Positions 34,101 through 46,773 of a stretch of DNA of 64,000 bases are shown here, piece after piece (position 1 is the stretch's first letter; the number at the start of each line of letters is the position of its first letter). The notes under the pieces are model-generated. The model made no database searches. It was given only the letters and a program-made list of their open reading frames with translations, and was not told where the DNA came from. The stretch lies in contig NCSJ02000068.1 in assembly GCA_002812745.2 (NCBI GenBank), positions 95,271-159,270 of the forward strand, in the 5' to 3' direction. This DNA comes from Scytalidium lignicola. Lineage: Eukaryota > Ascomycota > Leotiomycetes. The position numbers were made by a program, and so were the translations under genes.

Positions 34101-37100
34101 AGTTTTCTAGCTGTTCGGAACATAGAGTCCATGGAAGGAAAACTTATCCCGATATTCTGCTGCGCCTGGAGAAGAGAATGTGAGATACCACTCAAATTTA
34201 GTACATCGAGCGCTTTGACAAGATAACCAGCGTCTTCAGTTGACTTTGGATCATGTTGCCGTAGATGGCTATCATATTGAGCTCCTCTGAAAGCAAGACT
34301 TCTAGATCCGTCCTTTTCATACTCTAGCCGTGCCAATATTGTACTTAGGCTGGCACTTTGCTGCACACCATAATAGAGATCAGGATCATCGATTCCTTGA
34401 TAGATCTTGAGAAGTAACTCATTTGTAGCATCCAGCTGTGCACCACTAATAGTTCTAGTTTGGTCTCTGCGTGATTTGGCCACTTCTGAAACGGATTCTT
34501 CCATAAACAATAACGCAGTTTTAAACATGCCACAGGTTGAAGCAGCTGTTGCAGTTTTACTATAATCCAAGTCAAGCCAGTGCAACCGGTCTGCTGATGA
34601 TCGTTCCTGTGGTAGTGGTTGCGTTCGAAGATAAAGGATTGAGTTAATCAACATCCTCAATCTGTTCTTGTCAACGCACCCATATCTTCCAAACCATGTT
34701 GTAAAGGCATCCGAAAGTTTCTTTCTAGCACTCTGCTGTTTTTGAGATTGATTTGAGAGTACGATATGTAAGATGAATGGGAAGACTTGTTCAGAAAATC
34801 CTGGTACATCTGCTAGAATCGGGGCTATGGCTTGGAGTAATGTATCACTATTGACAGAATCCACTAGTGCCATCGTAAGATCACGGAGCCAATTTGGATG
34901 ATTGATTGCATCCTCGCCAAATGGATCTTCGACAGCATCATCGGTTGTACGTTTATTCTGAGCCTCCGATGGAGGAATTTGATATGGTGTCCAGGTTGAG
35001 GCGACATATAGAGAATCAGACAAGCTTTGCTGGCATTCCAACGCAAGTGTTTCATCAGACGTTGTCATAATCACTCTCAAAGCGATTTCAGCCATCCCAG
35101 CTACTTGCCAATTATCGCTCAGTGTTAGGGCTTGTACAAGGCTCAGGATACATGTCTTTGAGGTGATTTCCCCTTTCACTGATCTTGACATCTCCTTTAT
35201 TTCTCTTAATGATGACTCTTGTAAAAGTTCTTCATGAATATTACCAGAAGCTGCAAAAGCTCTACCAAGGACCCTAGCTGCCCAAGCTAGGTATTTCCTG
35301 CTCACTAAACTGCTTTTGCAAGACTTCCAGACAACAGCAGAACTTGAGATAGCAATATCATCATTCCCAAATATATCGTCGCGAAAATTAGTAGGAGGAT
35401 CAAATTCAGAACAGAGCATCGACAAAGCCAGTTTTCTTGATGTGGGGCTGAGCAAACTTTCACCCATCTTCTCGTCTTCTAGAAGTTTTAGGAGTAGATT
35501 GCTCTCTAAGGTTCCAATTTGCGCATTGCCTTTGTGTCGAATTCCATGAGCTGATTGAAGCATAGAGTAGAAATCAGCTTTTGAGGAGCCCTTAAGCAAA
35601 GGGGAATCGTAGTCATTGAGATAATTTCCTAGCCAGCAATGGAACTGTTGAGCTTTAGACATTGTAGCTCTATACTGGGTATCATGGGTAGTACTAGTTT
35701 GACTAGACTCTAGGAAAGCTCTCAAAGATCCTAGAATCGATATTGCAGTACCTGCAATAAATGTCGGCGTTCGAACAAGGTATGTATAACCGCGTGTTAA
35801 TAAATATTGTACAAGGCCGATAGCGTCCTCGGCACACTCAGGATCCGTTATGAGAGGTCTGATTGCCTGCAGGAACATCTCTAAGGGGTAACCCTGGATT
35901 GCAGTATCACCAGCGAGGGATATTAGAACCCTGAGCTTCCGTAACACAGCACACGCATGAAGTGAACCCAACGAAGGGTGAATAGTGTTCAAGAGTTTCC
36001 TCGCAATGAAAACTACCAGGGAGGGAGTATATAAATCTGTAATTTCATGAACAGTTCGTGAACAGAGATGCTGGATTTCGCTCGTGAGATACTTGGCTTT
36101 GAATGTCGGTTGTTGATTTGGAGGTAGGGTGACATCTGAGGAACCCATAGACTTGATGTCTACGATGATTTTTGCTGCATAGGCAAGTTTCTCGTTCTTC
36201 AGGAAAGTCCTTTCAATGTTGTCCTCTTGATCAATTATGCTAAACAATGTGGCAATAATATCTACAAAATGTAGATTAACACATTCAAAGTACAACTCTG
36301 AGCCTAGCTGTTTTCTCACACGTGCTTCTCCAGTTTTCTTCGTAGCACCAGACCGTGGTGTGCTAATATCATGTGCAACGCTATAGGCAATAGTCTTGCT
36401 GAAGCACCGCTGGAAAAGATTGCTTGGGGTTAAACTGAGTGCTATAGCCAAACGTTCGGCGGCATCATCTTGACCGCGCATAATCATCAGAGCTGTTGCT
36501 TCATGTTGTGCATCATTCAAGAGATCTACCAAGCTAGAAAAACCGAATATCTCATATGGTATATCTTCTATAACCTCAGACTCAAGCCACGTGTATAATA
36601 GTTGCGGGGCGAAGAGCGCAAAGAGCTGCCGCGGACCGTCTAAACGAAGTGCTGAAGAGACATTGATAAGGCATCTTTTCGCATGGTCTATTGATTTCGG
36701 AATCCTACCCGGCGTCTCGAAAATATGATATATACATCGCCGTAATAGCGTTGACCAGCAAGATGCTAGCTTTGCGAGGACAAAAAGTCGATATGCAATT
36801 CCTTCAATCCAGTCAGGGTCAGACGGTAAATTTTGAAGGATGTCTACGAAGACATTGTCATGCTCCTTTAAGACAAAGAGCTCAAAGATATGGGAGATCT
36901 GAGCACTGATATAAAATTTAACAGTGATGTCGCTCTGCTGAATAATTTCAAAAAGACTAGACCTTGGTGAAGGTATAGCAAGCTCCATTCCATAGTTATC
37001 CCGGGTTTCCATTAGATGAAAAAGAAGTACTGCCATTGTCTTCTCCACATTAGGAGAGGTAATCCCATTAGGAAAGGCTACTTGTATAAACCACTGATAA

Positions 37101-40100
37101 AGCTGCGACGCAGACTCAGCTAGACTGTTATAATCCATACTTGACCATTTGGATACTAGTCCAATGAGGACATCTAGGCAAAGCATAAGAGCAACCTCAC
37201 AACGCTCATATTCATCTGAGGCTATAATATCTCCAATATGCTCCATTAATCGATTCGCATCTGCGTCATCAATAACCAGATCCGACTGAAGCATTTCCTG
37301 AATCAAAAAACGACATGACAACATTTCTTCGTCGGTTATTGACAGTAATTGGTCAATGAAGATTGAAGGAACTGAAGCTGTCTGGTCAGTCCCAATTCTT
37401 ATTGCCGCAACAAGTTTCAATCGACTATTGATGGTACTATAGAACGATATGTTACTCATCTTCAGAGCAAGGTCCTCCCGTGGTAATATGCTCCGATGCC
37501 CCTCAGTTCGAAGAGAACTTCGCTGAGACACGAAATCTTCATCGAGATCCATTATATCACCATGAGACCCCGCAGTAGATGTTGTGGCTCCTAGGCGTCG
37601 GTAATCAAGCTTTTCTGCAATTGTAGCAAAGAAATTCCGCAGATGGGGGTTTATGTAGGAGAGCTGGTATAATTCGGTGGAGGTAATTCCTGGTAAATAA
37701 AGATGCATTGATTGAAGAATTAGTTCAGTAAGGCTCTGAGACGTATTTAAGTCCGTAACACTACTATCATCCAATAGAACCAGTATCTCGTAGATTAATG
37801 CCTTCAAGTCTGTCTCAAAAGAAGTGAACTGAGGAGGAGGGGCAACGGCAAAATATGGCATCAGCAGTAGCGCGACAAGGCACGCACTTACAGTGCAACG
37901 AAGTGTATCGGCAGTCATCTGCGTCGATCGATCTCCATCCGAAGATTTCCAGACCTGTAAGAGATCACTGAATTTGGGCATGATATGTTCGAGCGCCAGT
38001 TTGCGAGCAGTGTAAAAATGAGATGACTCTGCAAAGTATGAAGTTTTTGCAGCCTCTGCAGATTTTGGACAGAAGGGACAAGATAATGTTGACCTTGATG
38101 TAGGCAGGTCATCTAACAGGAGCAGGTATCTGAGGATATCCTGAGTCATGATATGTCGTTGCCAGGCCTGAGCGACAGGACCCCATGGCAAAGGATCTCT
38201 CGACTGCGGATTAGATCGTGGCAAGCCGAGACTAGCACGTAGTAATTCTATCAAGAAATACGGTTGTAGATATGGATCATGTTGAATTGCAAATGATTTG
38301 TCGGCTGTGGGGATTTCAGTACAACATCAACCGTCAGAGAAGCGCTTACAGGCTACATACCCGGATTCCATTTTGTAAAAAGCCATCTAATGATATTCTG
38401 AGAGGCTACCAGACTTATACCTGGTACCTCAATTATCTTAGTATGTAGTAAATGCATCATTAAAAAAATGGCGGAATCGCAAAGCACCGCGGGGCCGTTA
38501 GTATCGGCTGCTGATATTATGGCATTTATGTCTTCAGCGACCTCACCATACTTTATGAGACTCTGGGCAAGAATTGAATGGAGTTGAATAGAAGCGGCCC
38601 GGCAAGTCGTAGGATACGTTACACATCTGGTGCCGATATGCCATAGGTGCGACCAGTCGGCAGAGCTTTCTTTGATCCTCCGTTGATAGGTACAGCTAGA
38701 TTCCGCTTGTCAACAACCTGTCTTTCGATCACAGGATATGTATCTTGCCTTGAAATTGCTAATAGAGCCCATGATCTGATATTTTCCCTCTTGTCACTTG
38801 CGCATATACTTAATCGATTGAGCAACTCCGTCAATGTTGATGGTGTGAGATCACAATGATGGAGGACAAATGGAATGGTCTGTAATGCTGCTAACTGGAC
38901 AGCCCTATCTTCAGACATAAGAGGATCAAGCAGTGTATCATATTGCCCTTCGATTCGTCGCCGCTTTCGGGGTTGTTTATTTTCGTTGTTGTCGTCAATA
39001 TCGGAATTCGTATGATCTTTAGTTCCTAGTTTAACAAGCCTCTCTAGCAGTCCAATGATATACAATATAGCCCAATTGCGTTCGGCAGCCTTATTGTGAG
39101 GTCGAACACTAAATATATCAAGTATAAATGGCCGGTTAGTTTTCGTACCTGACCCCAAGTCCGTCATATCTAAATCGGTCAACTGGAGCTGATCTCGGTC
39201 CAAACGCCTGGCATAATCTGCCCTCAAAGCACTTAACAAGTCCATCAATTTAGATGGAAGGTCGGAGATAAAACCTTCATCTCTAAGACTACGCTCCAAA
39301 TGTAGATGGGTTGTCAGCAACACGATCAGCATCTCATCTCGCACTGAGTTGAGCATTTCATCCTTTGCAATTGCCTTTCCCTGCCAAAGTCGACTTATTA
39401 TGGGAAGAAGGTCTCTAGTGAGAGATTGAGTAAATGAAGTTCGATCTGCAATAGTGACAATGAGTACATAATTGACGATAGAGAAAGCCAATTGGTGCAT
39501 TCGGCTCACGCCAGAACCCTGAGATTGAAGGAAATGGATAATGTTGCTAGCAACATTATCTGCCCTCTTCTTGAGAGGGCAGTTTGGAGCAGCGACAAGG
39601 CACATTAGACAATGTAATAGATCTTCAGCGTTCTGTCTCGACACCGAACCCGCAAGCCTCTGATGTCCCGCAGACGACCTTGCCAGTGATTTAAATCCCG
39701 AGCTTTCACCTCCACCAACACTTGGAGATATACCATCCACTTCTCCGCCATTTTCTTCCAAGTATAGCTCGATACCATGAAGGCAAAAGTCAACGACTTC
39801 CAACCATTTGCCTACTCTTAAATGTTCCACATTCGATCTGTGCTCGAAAACGGCACTTAGTGCCTTGAGGTAATGCTGGCTGATCGGTTCGCAGTATTCT
39901 CCATCTGCATTAGGCAGAGTTTGAATAATATGATCCACTATTGCCTCCACTGTTTTCCATCTTAACTTCGAGGCACCTGCCTTGACCGTTATTCGAATAA
40001 CATCAGCGCAGTTCCTGAGACGGCCAGCGGCCGTACTCTGAGTGTTCTTCTTTGCTGCGAGGAATGATTGCTTTTCATTGAGGGCGAATTTAAAAATAAC

Positions 40101-40436
40101 CTCGTAGATTTTATGGTAAGCTTTGTCAGTCAGGATATCACTATCAAAATGGTGTTAGTGCGAATGCCGGCTAGAGATGTGAGCTCTTACAGATTCACAG
40201 TCTTATGTGTTCGATCAAATATAGATTTGAGGTCTGCTCCCAAGTTAGCATTATCCGGAAACTGGAGCACAATTAGGGCTATACTCTTTAATCCTTCTGC
40301 TCTTTGCTTTTGTGTATCACCTTGGATAGAGGCTGGTTTTTGTTAGTGGCCTACCTGCGCAATGTCTCCGTAAGGACTTGCCTAGGACATGATCAAGTCG
40401 AATCTCCCCTTTATCGCTGCTCGACTGGCCCATCAT
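31178..40436 (-). CDS. TEL1: TEL1/ATM checkpoint kinase (PIKK family)
   Basis: Serine/threonine kinase recruited to double-strand breaks and telomeres. The protein is 2,972 residues from exons 40355-40436, 40191-40320, 38749-40140, 38361-38695, 33795-38304, 32279-33749, 31248-32226 and 31178-31197; the phases sum exactly. The N-terminal exons carry the TAN region ([25 protein letters not shown]). HEAT-like helices fill the large exon, and the FAT domain starts near the end of it. The PI3K-like kinase domain has [11 protein letters not shown], the catalytic [14 protein letters not shown] and the DLGVAFEMG Mg loop; FATC ends in LYSGWAAYA. One intron (38696-38748) is GC-AG (AG|GCAAGA). Start [11 protein letters not shown] at 40436 is the first ATG in frame. 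Confidence 0.97.
38696..38748 (-). other. TEL1: GC-AG intron in TEL1
   Basis: This 53-bp segment begins GCAAGA after an exon ending in AAG and ends CTAG. Removing it joins LLAIS to [12 protein letters not shown], restores the frame for the rest of the gene, and gives a SC-Y-Q block like that of other Tel1 proteins. I tested every GT in the neighbourhood by phase; none can restore the frame. Confidence 0.85.
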
Positions 40437-40917
40437 GTAGATAACCAGAGAAATAACCTATGTCTGAGAGCATAGAGGAACATCACTAATACAGGCTAAT
40501 ATATGATGCAACTCTACGGCATGACTGGAAATGGGATGCGCATCAAGAATTGGCCTAATACACCTCTCTTGAAAACAACTGGAGAATTTATTGTACCCGA
40601 AATTGAGACACCGTCCGATGCGTTACTATATTAGACTCCAGAAGCCAGCTCGTGCCCGTGTACTGAAATTGAACTCATGGTGACATTGACAGCGCAAATT
40701 CGTGTGTACCGTACCGGTACAGTGCTGTACCCAAACGCGATTCGCGTACCGCATTGTAGAAGCTTCAAAAAGTCAACATCGCTTCGTGCTTCCGCATTTT
40801 TGTAAATTCTAAGACGCAATGAAAAGGATACCTCGTCAACGAAGCTAGGAGGAATATCTCTAATTTACAGCGGAGTTTCTATGGAGTTCAGGGCTTGGTC
40901 AAAATTGCATTTACACC
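40437..40917. promoter_or_regulatory. Divergent promoter region, TEL1 / NUP192
   Basis: 481 bp between opposite start codons. It contains a dense group of GTAC words (GTACCGTACCGGTACAG near 40707), a motif repeated in other intergenic parts of the window. Confidence 0.45.
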
Positions 40918-43900
40918 ATGTCTGAGCTAGATAGCTATGAGGGCCTTCAGCTCTTGCATGCTGATCTTGTTGCACTATCGGAATCGGAATTACCAAACCT
41001 TGAAAGATTACTAGCTGAACTCGAGGCTCGGATTGAAGAGTTTAGGGGGCTATTGGATAAAACCTCTCGCAATGAACAGAGTCGCAAAGGCTTAGCAAGC
41101 GGTATTTACCTACTTAACCTGTTACTCTTCGACATACGAATGTAGAGCTGACTCTTCCTGCGCTAGGAAAGATACAATTAGCTGGTGTTGAATACGAAAT
41201 TAATGAAGACTTTCAACAAGGAGCGTTACAACTGGCAGATATATTAAACCTAGATGAGCTGGCTGCGGCCCAGATATTTCTGGAGGCACAGAATGATTCT
41301 GCCACTCTTGGAAGATCTGTCCTGGAATGCTCCATTATTCGATTTCATCAGCGTCGCAAATACCTCTTAGACTGCTTACGTCTAATACTACAGCAGTCAG
41401 TAGACGTCAATAAAGATGAGGCTACGAGTGAGGTGTTTGGGATTGTTACGGATGCCATCGTACAACCGCGAGAGAAGTCGGGGAACTCGTTAAGATTCAC
41501 TCAAAAATGCATATCTAGCATGGGAGATATCAGGCTGTGGTTACAGGACTTGGGAGACAAGCTGAATAGTGCGTCTGTCTTAGGAGACAAACTAAACCCA
41601 GAATTTCTAGAAACGATAGAATATCAGCGGGTTAGCCTCGTTCAGCAACATGAAACTCTGGCAGTCATTCTGTTCTACCTTATAAAGAAGAGTTATTCAA
41701 CTTCCGCCGACTTCGAAAACATCCTTGATACGATTAGAAAAGCAGATAAATATGATAACCTTCTGTGTAAGTACAAGCCCCAGAAAAGCCTGTCCTTGCC
41801 CCTCTGGCTGGTGGGTGCTGTGTCACACATTTATATCTATTTTCCCTAAATTCAATTTAAACCTGACAATGTTAGTGCACTATTTCCCTGCCCTCGGCTC
41901 CTATATTACGCAGTTTGGATCCCCGGAAGGAAATGGATCTATCGATGATGCTCGAGCATTGAACGGGAAAGTGCTCAGTCACACGGATCAACAGGTCTGG
42001 ACATTACCATACGTTCATGCAGCGATTCGTGCCTGGTGGATTGCTGAGTACGCAGGTTGGTATGGTGAGAACTATGATGGTACAGCTACGAACATTGATC
42101 AATCTGAAGGTTTGTCCGGCTCCCAAATCACGTTAGGTATTACAAGATAACTAATATTGTATGCTTTCAGAAAGTAGAAATTGTTCCAAGCATTTTGTAG
42201 ATGCACTCAAAGATGGAGCTTTTGACTTCATCCTGTCAATCTCTGCGGATGTTAAGTCAAGTGAATGGCACGACCCTGCGCGCCACGGCTTACGGCAGTG
42301 GTTGCAACGCAAAGCTCCTCCGCTTCTGTCGGACTCAGTCCCATTCTCCGCAATTTTTCAAAGTATTCTTATGGATCAACTAGAAATCTTCATCGAGGGA
42401 TTTATCACCAATTTGCCCGATGTGCTGAGGAAATTGAGAACGGACGAAGATGAGCAACGTCAACTAAGTCAGGTCCATGAGCATGATCTAGATTTGGAGA
42501 GATTCATGGTTATCATATCGTATGCATTTGAAGGTCGCCCAAAGGCAGCTATGGAGGGCTTCTGGGATGTCCCAGATGGTGCGTTAATGGGGTTCATGAA
42601 CTGGGCTTCTCGGAGAGCATCAACTCCGCTTGTTAGCGCCTTCTGCGAAATGCTTCAGGCTATTTCAGAAGATGAGGAATGCGCGACTGCTGCTCATGAA
42701 TTCTTATTAGATGAAAGCACACCCTCATCAGGCAAAATGAAACGCAGTCATTCTCTTACCTGGAAACAGATCTTTAATGAGCTCACGTTCTTCTCCAACA
42801 GAATCCGAGACCGGCCTGCATTGTCTCAAACCCAGCCGTACCACACTGGAAAGCCCTCAAATGACCAAGTTGAGGCGGAACCAGAGTCAGCAATGATGCT
42901 CGAATGTTATCTACGCCTCATAAGTCGGCTTGGTTCAGAGAGTGGGGCAGCTAAGCAATTCATGCTACAGCATCCTACATTCCATCTGACAGATCTACTC
43001 TTTCAATTAGCTAGCAGTTCTATACTCCCTCGTCTGAGAGCTTGCGCCTTCAATACTTTGCGATCCCTACTTAGCCATAAAACTAAAGCCGAAGGAGAAC
43101 ATATGTGGACATCTCTCGATATTTGGATTTCTGGAGGATATGCCCCTCAATCTAATATTCCAAAAACAGCAGCACCTACTTCCACGAGCCCCCATTACCA
43201 AATGGAAGGTATATTCATGGCTATTAGCACAGGTTTCGAGGAACCCAATTCATTCATTCAACTCCTCAATGCTCTAGTCGCATCTTATGAGGACGATGTC
43301 GGTCTCTGCGATGCCCTGCCATTCCCAGAGAGCTTAGGTTCATCTAGTCGCATGCCTGGTATTGATCCATATGTTGACTTTGCGGTGGGCCAAATATTTG
43401 GATCTCGCTCCCCTGAAATTCAGGAACCTGTCCAATTAAGGCTCTTACAACTCAGCTGCTTAAACTTTATCAACACCTGCCTTGAATCTTTCAACGAGAA
43501 TCTTTTAATATTCGGAAATCATTCCAAGGTCGTTGTCGACGCCGCTATCCGGACGTCAAACCTTGCCAACTATGTCCTACTCCATCCGTTTTCGAGGGTT
43601 ATGGAGTGGATGTTTAGTGACAAAGTTATGACGGCTTTATTCTCCGCTGTTCATCAAGATCTTACCGCTGTGGGAAATGCCAGCCCTGATTCACCACTAA
43701 TTATGTGTCTCATTCTAGGCATACGCGTTATTACGCTAATAATAGACCTACAGCCTACATATCTTGACATTGTCCGACCCCTGATCAAGCTACAGCCAAG
43801 CTATCGACGACTTCCTGTGTCAAATGCTGCTTTTGGGTCTTTTGAAGATGGCATTCTTAATAACCTCTTCGTTGTTGCTGATTTAGGTCTCTATTGCGGC

Positions 43901-46306
43901 ACTGGTCATCCAGAACTTGTTACAATTTCATTAAAACTCCTTGAAAAGCTATCAGCATCACCAAAACTTTCGGCAAACTCAAGCGGAAGTCTTGGCAGAC
44001 GTGGAAATCGCAACAAGGTCATCGCAGCCCTCGAGTCAAACAACGATGCAGAAGCCATATCCATTTCATTTGTAAACAGCATCATGGAAATGGTAGACTT
44101 GGATGGAGAGGTCAACTCCCAAGCCTATCAAATTAAAGACCACATACTCAATTTTCTTGTAGAGTGTCTACGATCTTCTCCACACCATCCTACCATTGCA
44201 CATCTACTTCTTGGATGGAAATGCAATGACAATACCATAGACGTTGACAGCGGTAGTCCATTTAGCCTTGGAACATCACTTTTCCATGCCGTCTTGAACC
44301 TGGCGATAGAGACGCCATTGACGCTCCAAGACAACAACGTCTCTCCATGGCTTGTATCTCTAGAATATAAAGGTCTTCAAATCCTAAAACATCTTTGGCT
44401 GTCCCCACTATCTTCAAAACACACTATGTCAGAACTTCGTGCGGCTGAATTCCTCTTTGTTATGTTCTCGAAGCAACCTATAATCCAAACGGATATGATG
44501 TGGGATGGCCTTGAAATAACAGATAATCGATTCTTATTCTCTAACGGTGCTTCTACTCTTGCGCAAACTCTATCGCAACGGGCACTGGTTCTTCAATATG
44601 TGGCAGCAGAGCTTCGACAGGTGGTTCTCAGTCACACTCCATCACTAAAGCAACGGGTGTTCAGGACATTGTTGGGCTCAACGACTACGGGTCAAGTAGA
44701 ACAATTACAACATGCTTCCATCTTCGACNTTTTTTGATTTTATGGAACTTGAATTCGAACATAATTTCGACCCCCCTCGACTTTCATGGTTCCAGGACAT
44801 CAGCCTCGATGCATGTATCGATCGGCGGGAGGATTCCTTCGTAATTTTCAGTCTTAAAATGGTTGAAGAACTTCTTGCGCTGCGGCGCGCTGAGTTGGTA
44901 AACACAAGGCAATTGGATAATCCACAGGATGTTACCCTTGTTGACTCTCAGGCGCGCGATTTTGTTGCCTATATTGCAATGAGTAACCGTGCGAAGGAAC
45001 TCGTAATATCCAAACTCGCAGTTCTACGATCATGGGTGCAGCTAATGCTTGTCATAATTGAGACAAATGACTTTGACGGTCCTACGAAGACTACCTTTGC
45101 TTTACAAACTTTCCAGACAATATTACCAAGACTTGAGAATTCTGTTGAGAATGGTCAGGAAATGGTAGAGTTGGGACGGCTCGCGAAGGCGCTCGTTTTT
45201 AGCCGTGAATTTGACCCAAGTCACTCAAACAAAGTTGACACAGGTGATTTGTTAAATGAGAGATTGTTTCAGCTCTTTCAAATCTCTCTCAGAGCCATCT
45301 ATTCTCCAGCGACCGATTCATCTTCCCGCGAAATATCATACAGCATCAGTTACCGATATTTGACGGGAATATTAGATGTTGGAAGGCCCCATGGCAACGT
45401 TCGGCAACATGCTCTGCAGGCCACAAAGGCTGCTGGCGAGCGATTAATTGATTTGGTTTGTGATGATGCGTACTCAAGTGAACAAAACTGCCGAATTGCT
45501 GCTCTATTATTCCTTGGATCACTTGTCCAACTGGGGAAATCGGAGAATTCAAAATATATCATTGATTCTCTATCCAGGCTGAATTTTATTGGTATGCTTG
45601 TGAATTCTATCCAAGACATTACAGACGACTTGCGGGAGACGCCCCGTGAAGGTACGCTCTATAGATCCCTTACTTTGCATAATAATGTTTTGTGCTAATG
45701 TTCAGTAGAAGTTGATGCACAATTATCATACTACAATGCTAGGTTAGCATTAGTTCTTCAGATATCACAAATCCGCTCTGGAGCTGCAGCCGTCTTAAAT
45801 TCTGGACTTTTCAATGCTATTAAGGTCTCTGGATTATTCGCTACGGATCCTGATTTAGGTGTTGGTATGTGCTCCTTAATTCTGTATATATGATATATTT
45901 GTTGACAGGTTTAGACATCGATGATGTGGACGCACTTAAAAAGCATTACGATCTCCTTATAGCGTTGATGCGAGTGATTATCACGGTTATCCTAAGTCGA
46001 GGCCCGCAGAATGAACAGACTCTAGAACAAGGGCGGAAGTTCCTTTCAGAGAATCGTCTGTCCATACTCGGAGTTCTTAAGAGGTCTGCTGGCCTTGGCA
46101 TTGGCTCTGATACTCCTGAGGAAAGCATCCGGGAGTTAGCAGACTCCTTTGTAATGCTCATATCCGTTACTGGATTCCTCAATGTGAGTACTTCTGGTTC
46201 TACACTGCTAATTTTGTTATATCACATGCAAAGGCAAAACTGACGCTTCTTCTAGTTTGAGGACCAAACTACCATAAAACGACCATCTTTAATGGTCTTC
46301 ACTTAG
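40918..46306 (+). CDS. NUP192: NUP192/Nup205, inner-ring nucleoporin
   Basis: Large alpha-helical scaffold nucleoporin of the nuclear-pore inner ring. The protein is 1,667 residues from exons 40918-41101, 41146-41766, 41876-42109, 42171-45651, 45706-45864, 45909-46183 and 46256-46306. The N-terminus (ELDSYEGLQLLHADLVALSE), the VHAAIRAWWIAEYAGWYGE block (42020-42070) and the IFDFFDFMELEFEH block match fungal Nup192. The N at 44729 must be dropped: GAC-TTT-TTT-GAT then reads through, otherwise a stop follows. No other disruption is present. It is divergent from TEL1 and followed by CUL4 on the same strand. Confidence 0.95.
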
Positions 46307-46773
46307 ATTCCCGAACTTTATGTATAAAAAGCTTATCTTATATATGTAAATGGAATTTTGGTAGCTTTTTTAATAAATATTCTGCCATTGTTATGTCAAT
46401 CTAAGGATATTATAACTTGTACAAAGTAGCCTTCATAAGCAACATCCATAAGTTTCTGGCGCCGAGTCTCTCAGTTATCACGTGATTCATAGACCACAGA
46501 TAGCACTTTAATTACATTGCTTATCCTTATCTCCGAACGTTTTACGGTACCTCCATACATTCATTCGCCATACTTGTAGGGCGGTACCGGCAAGGTCAAT
46601 GTCACTTCTCCACAACTTACCTATATCTTTCCTAATCCTAGAGAGGAGTATGACATTCTCTTTTAATATCTTATCATTCATCAGCAAATTTTAGACCCCA
46701 CAGCTACCTCTGTGTTCTCGCTGTAACAATTCCGTCGGAAACTCATGTGCATCGAGTTATCTTGATTAAGTCG
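46307..46773. promoter_or_regulatory. NUP192-CUL4 spacer and CUL4 promoter
   Basis: 467 bp between tandem genes. A GCGGTACCGGC palindromic word occurs at 46581. No gene is present. Confidence 0.4.
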
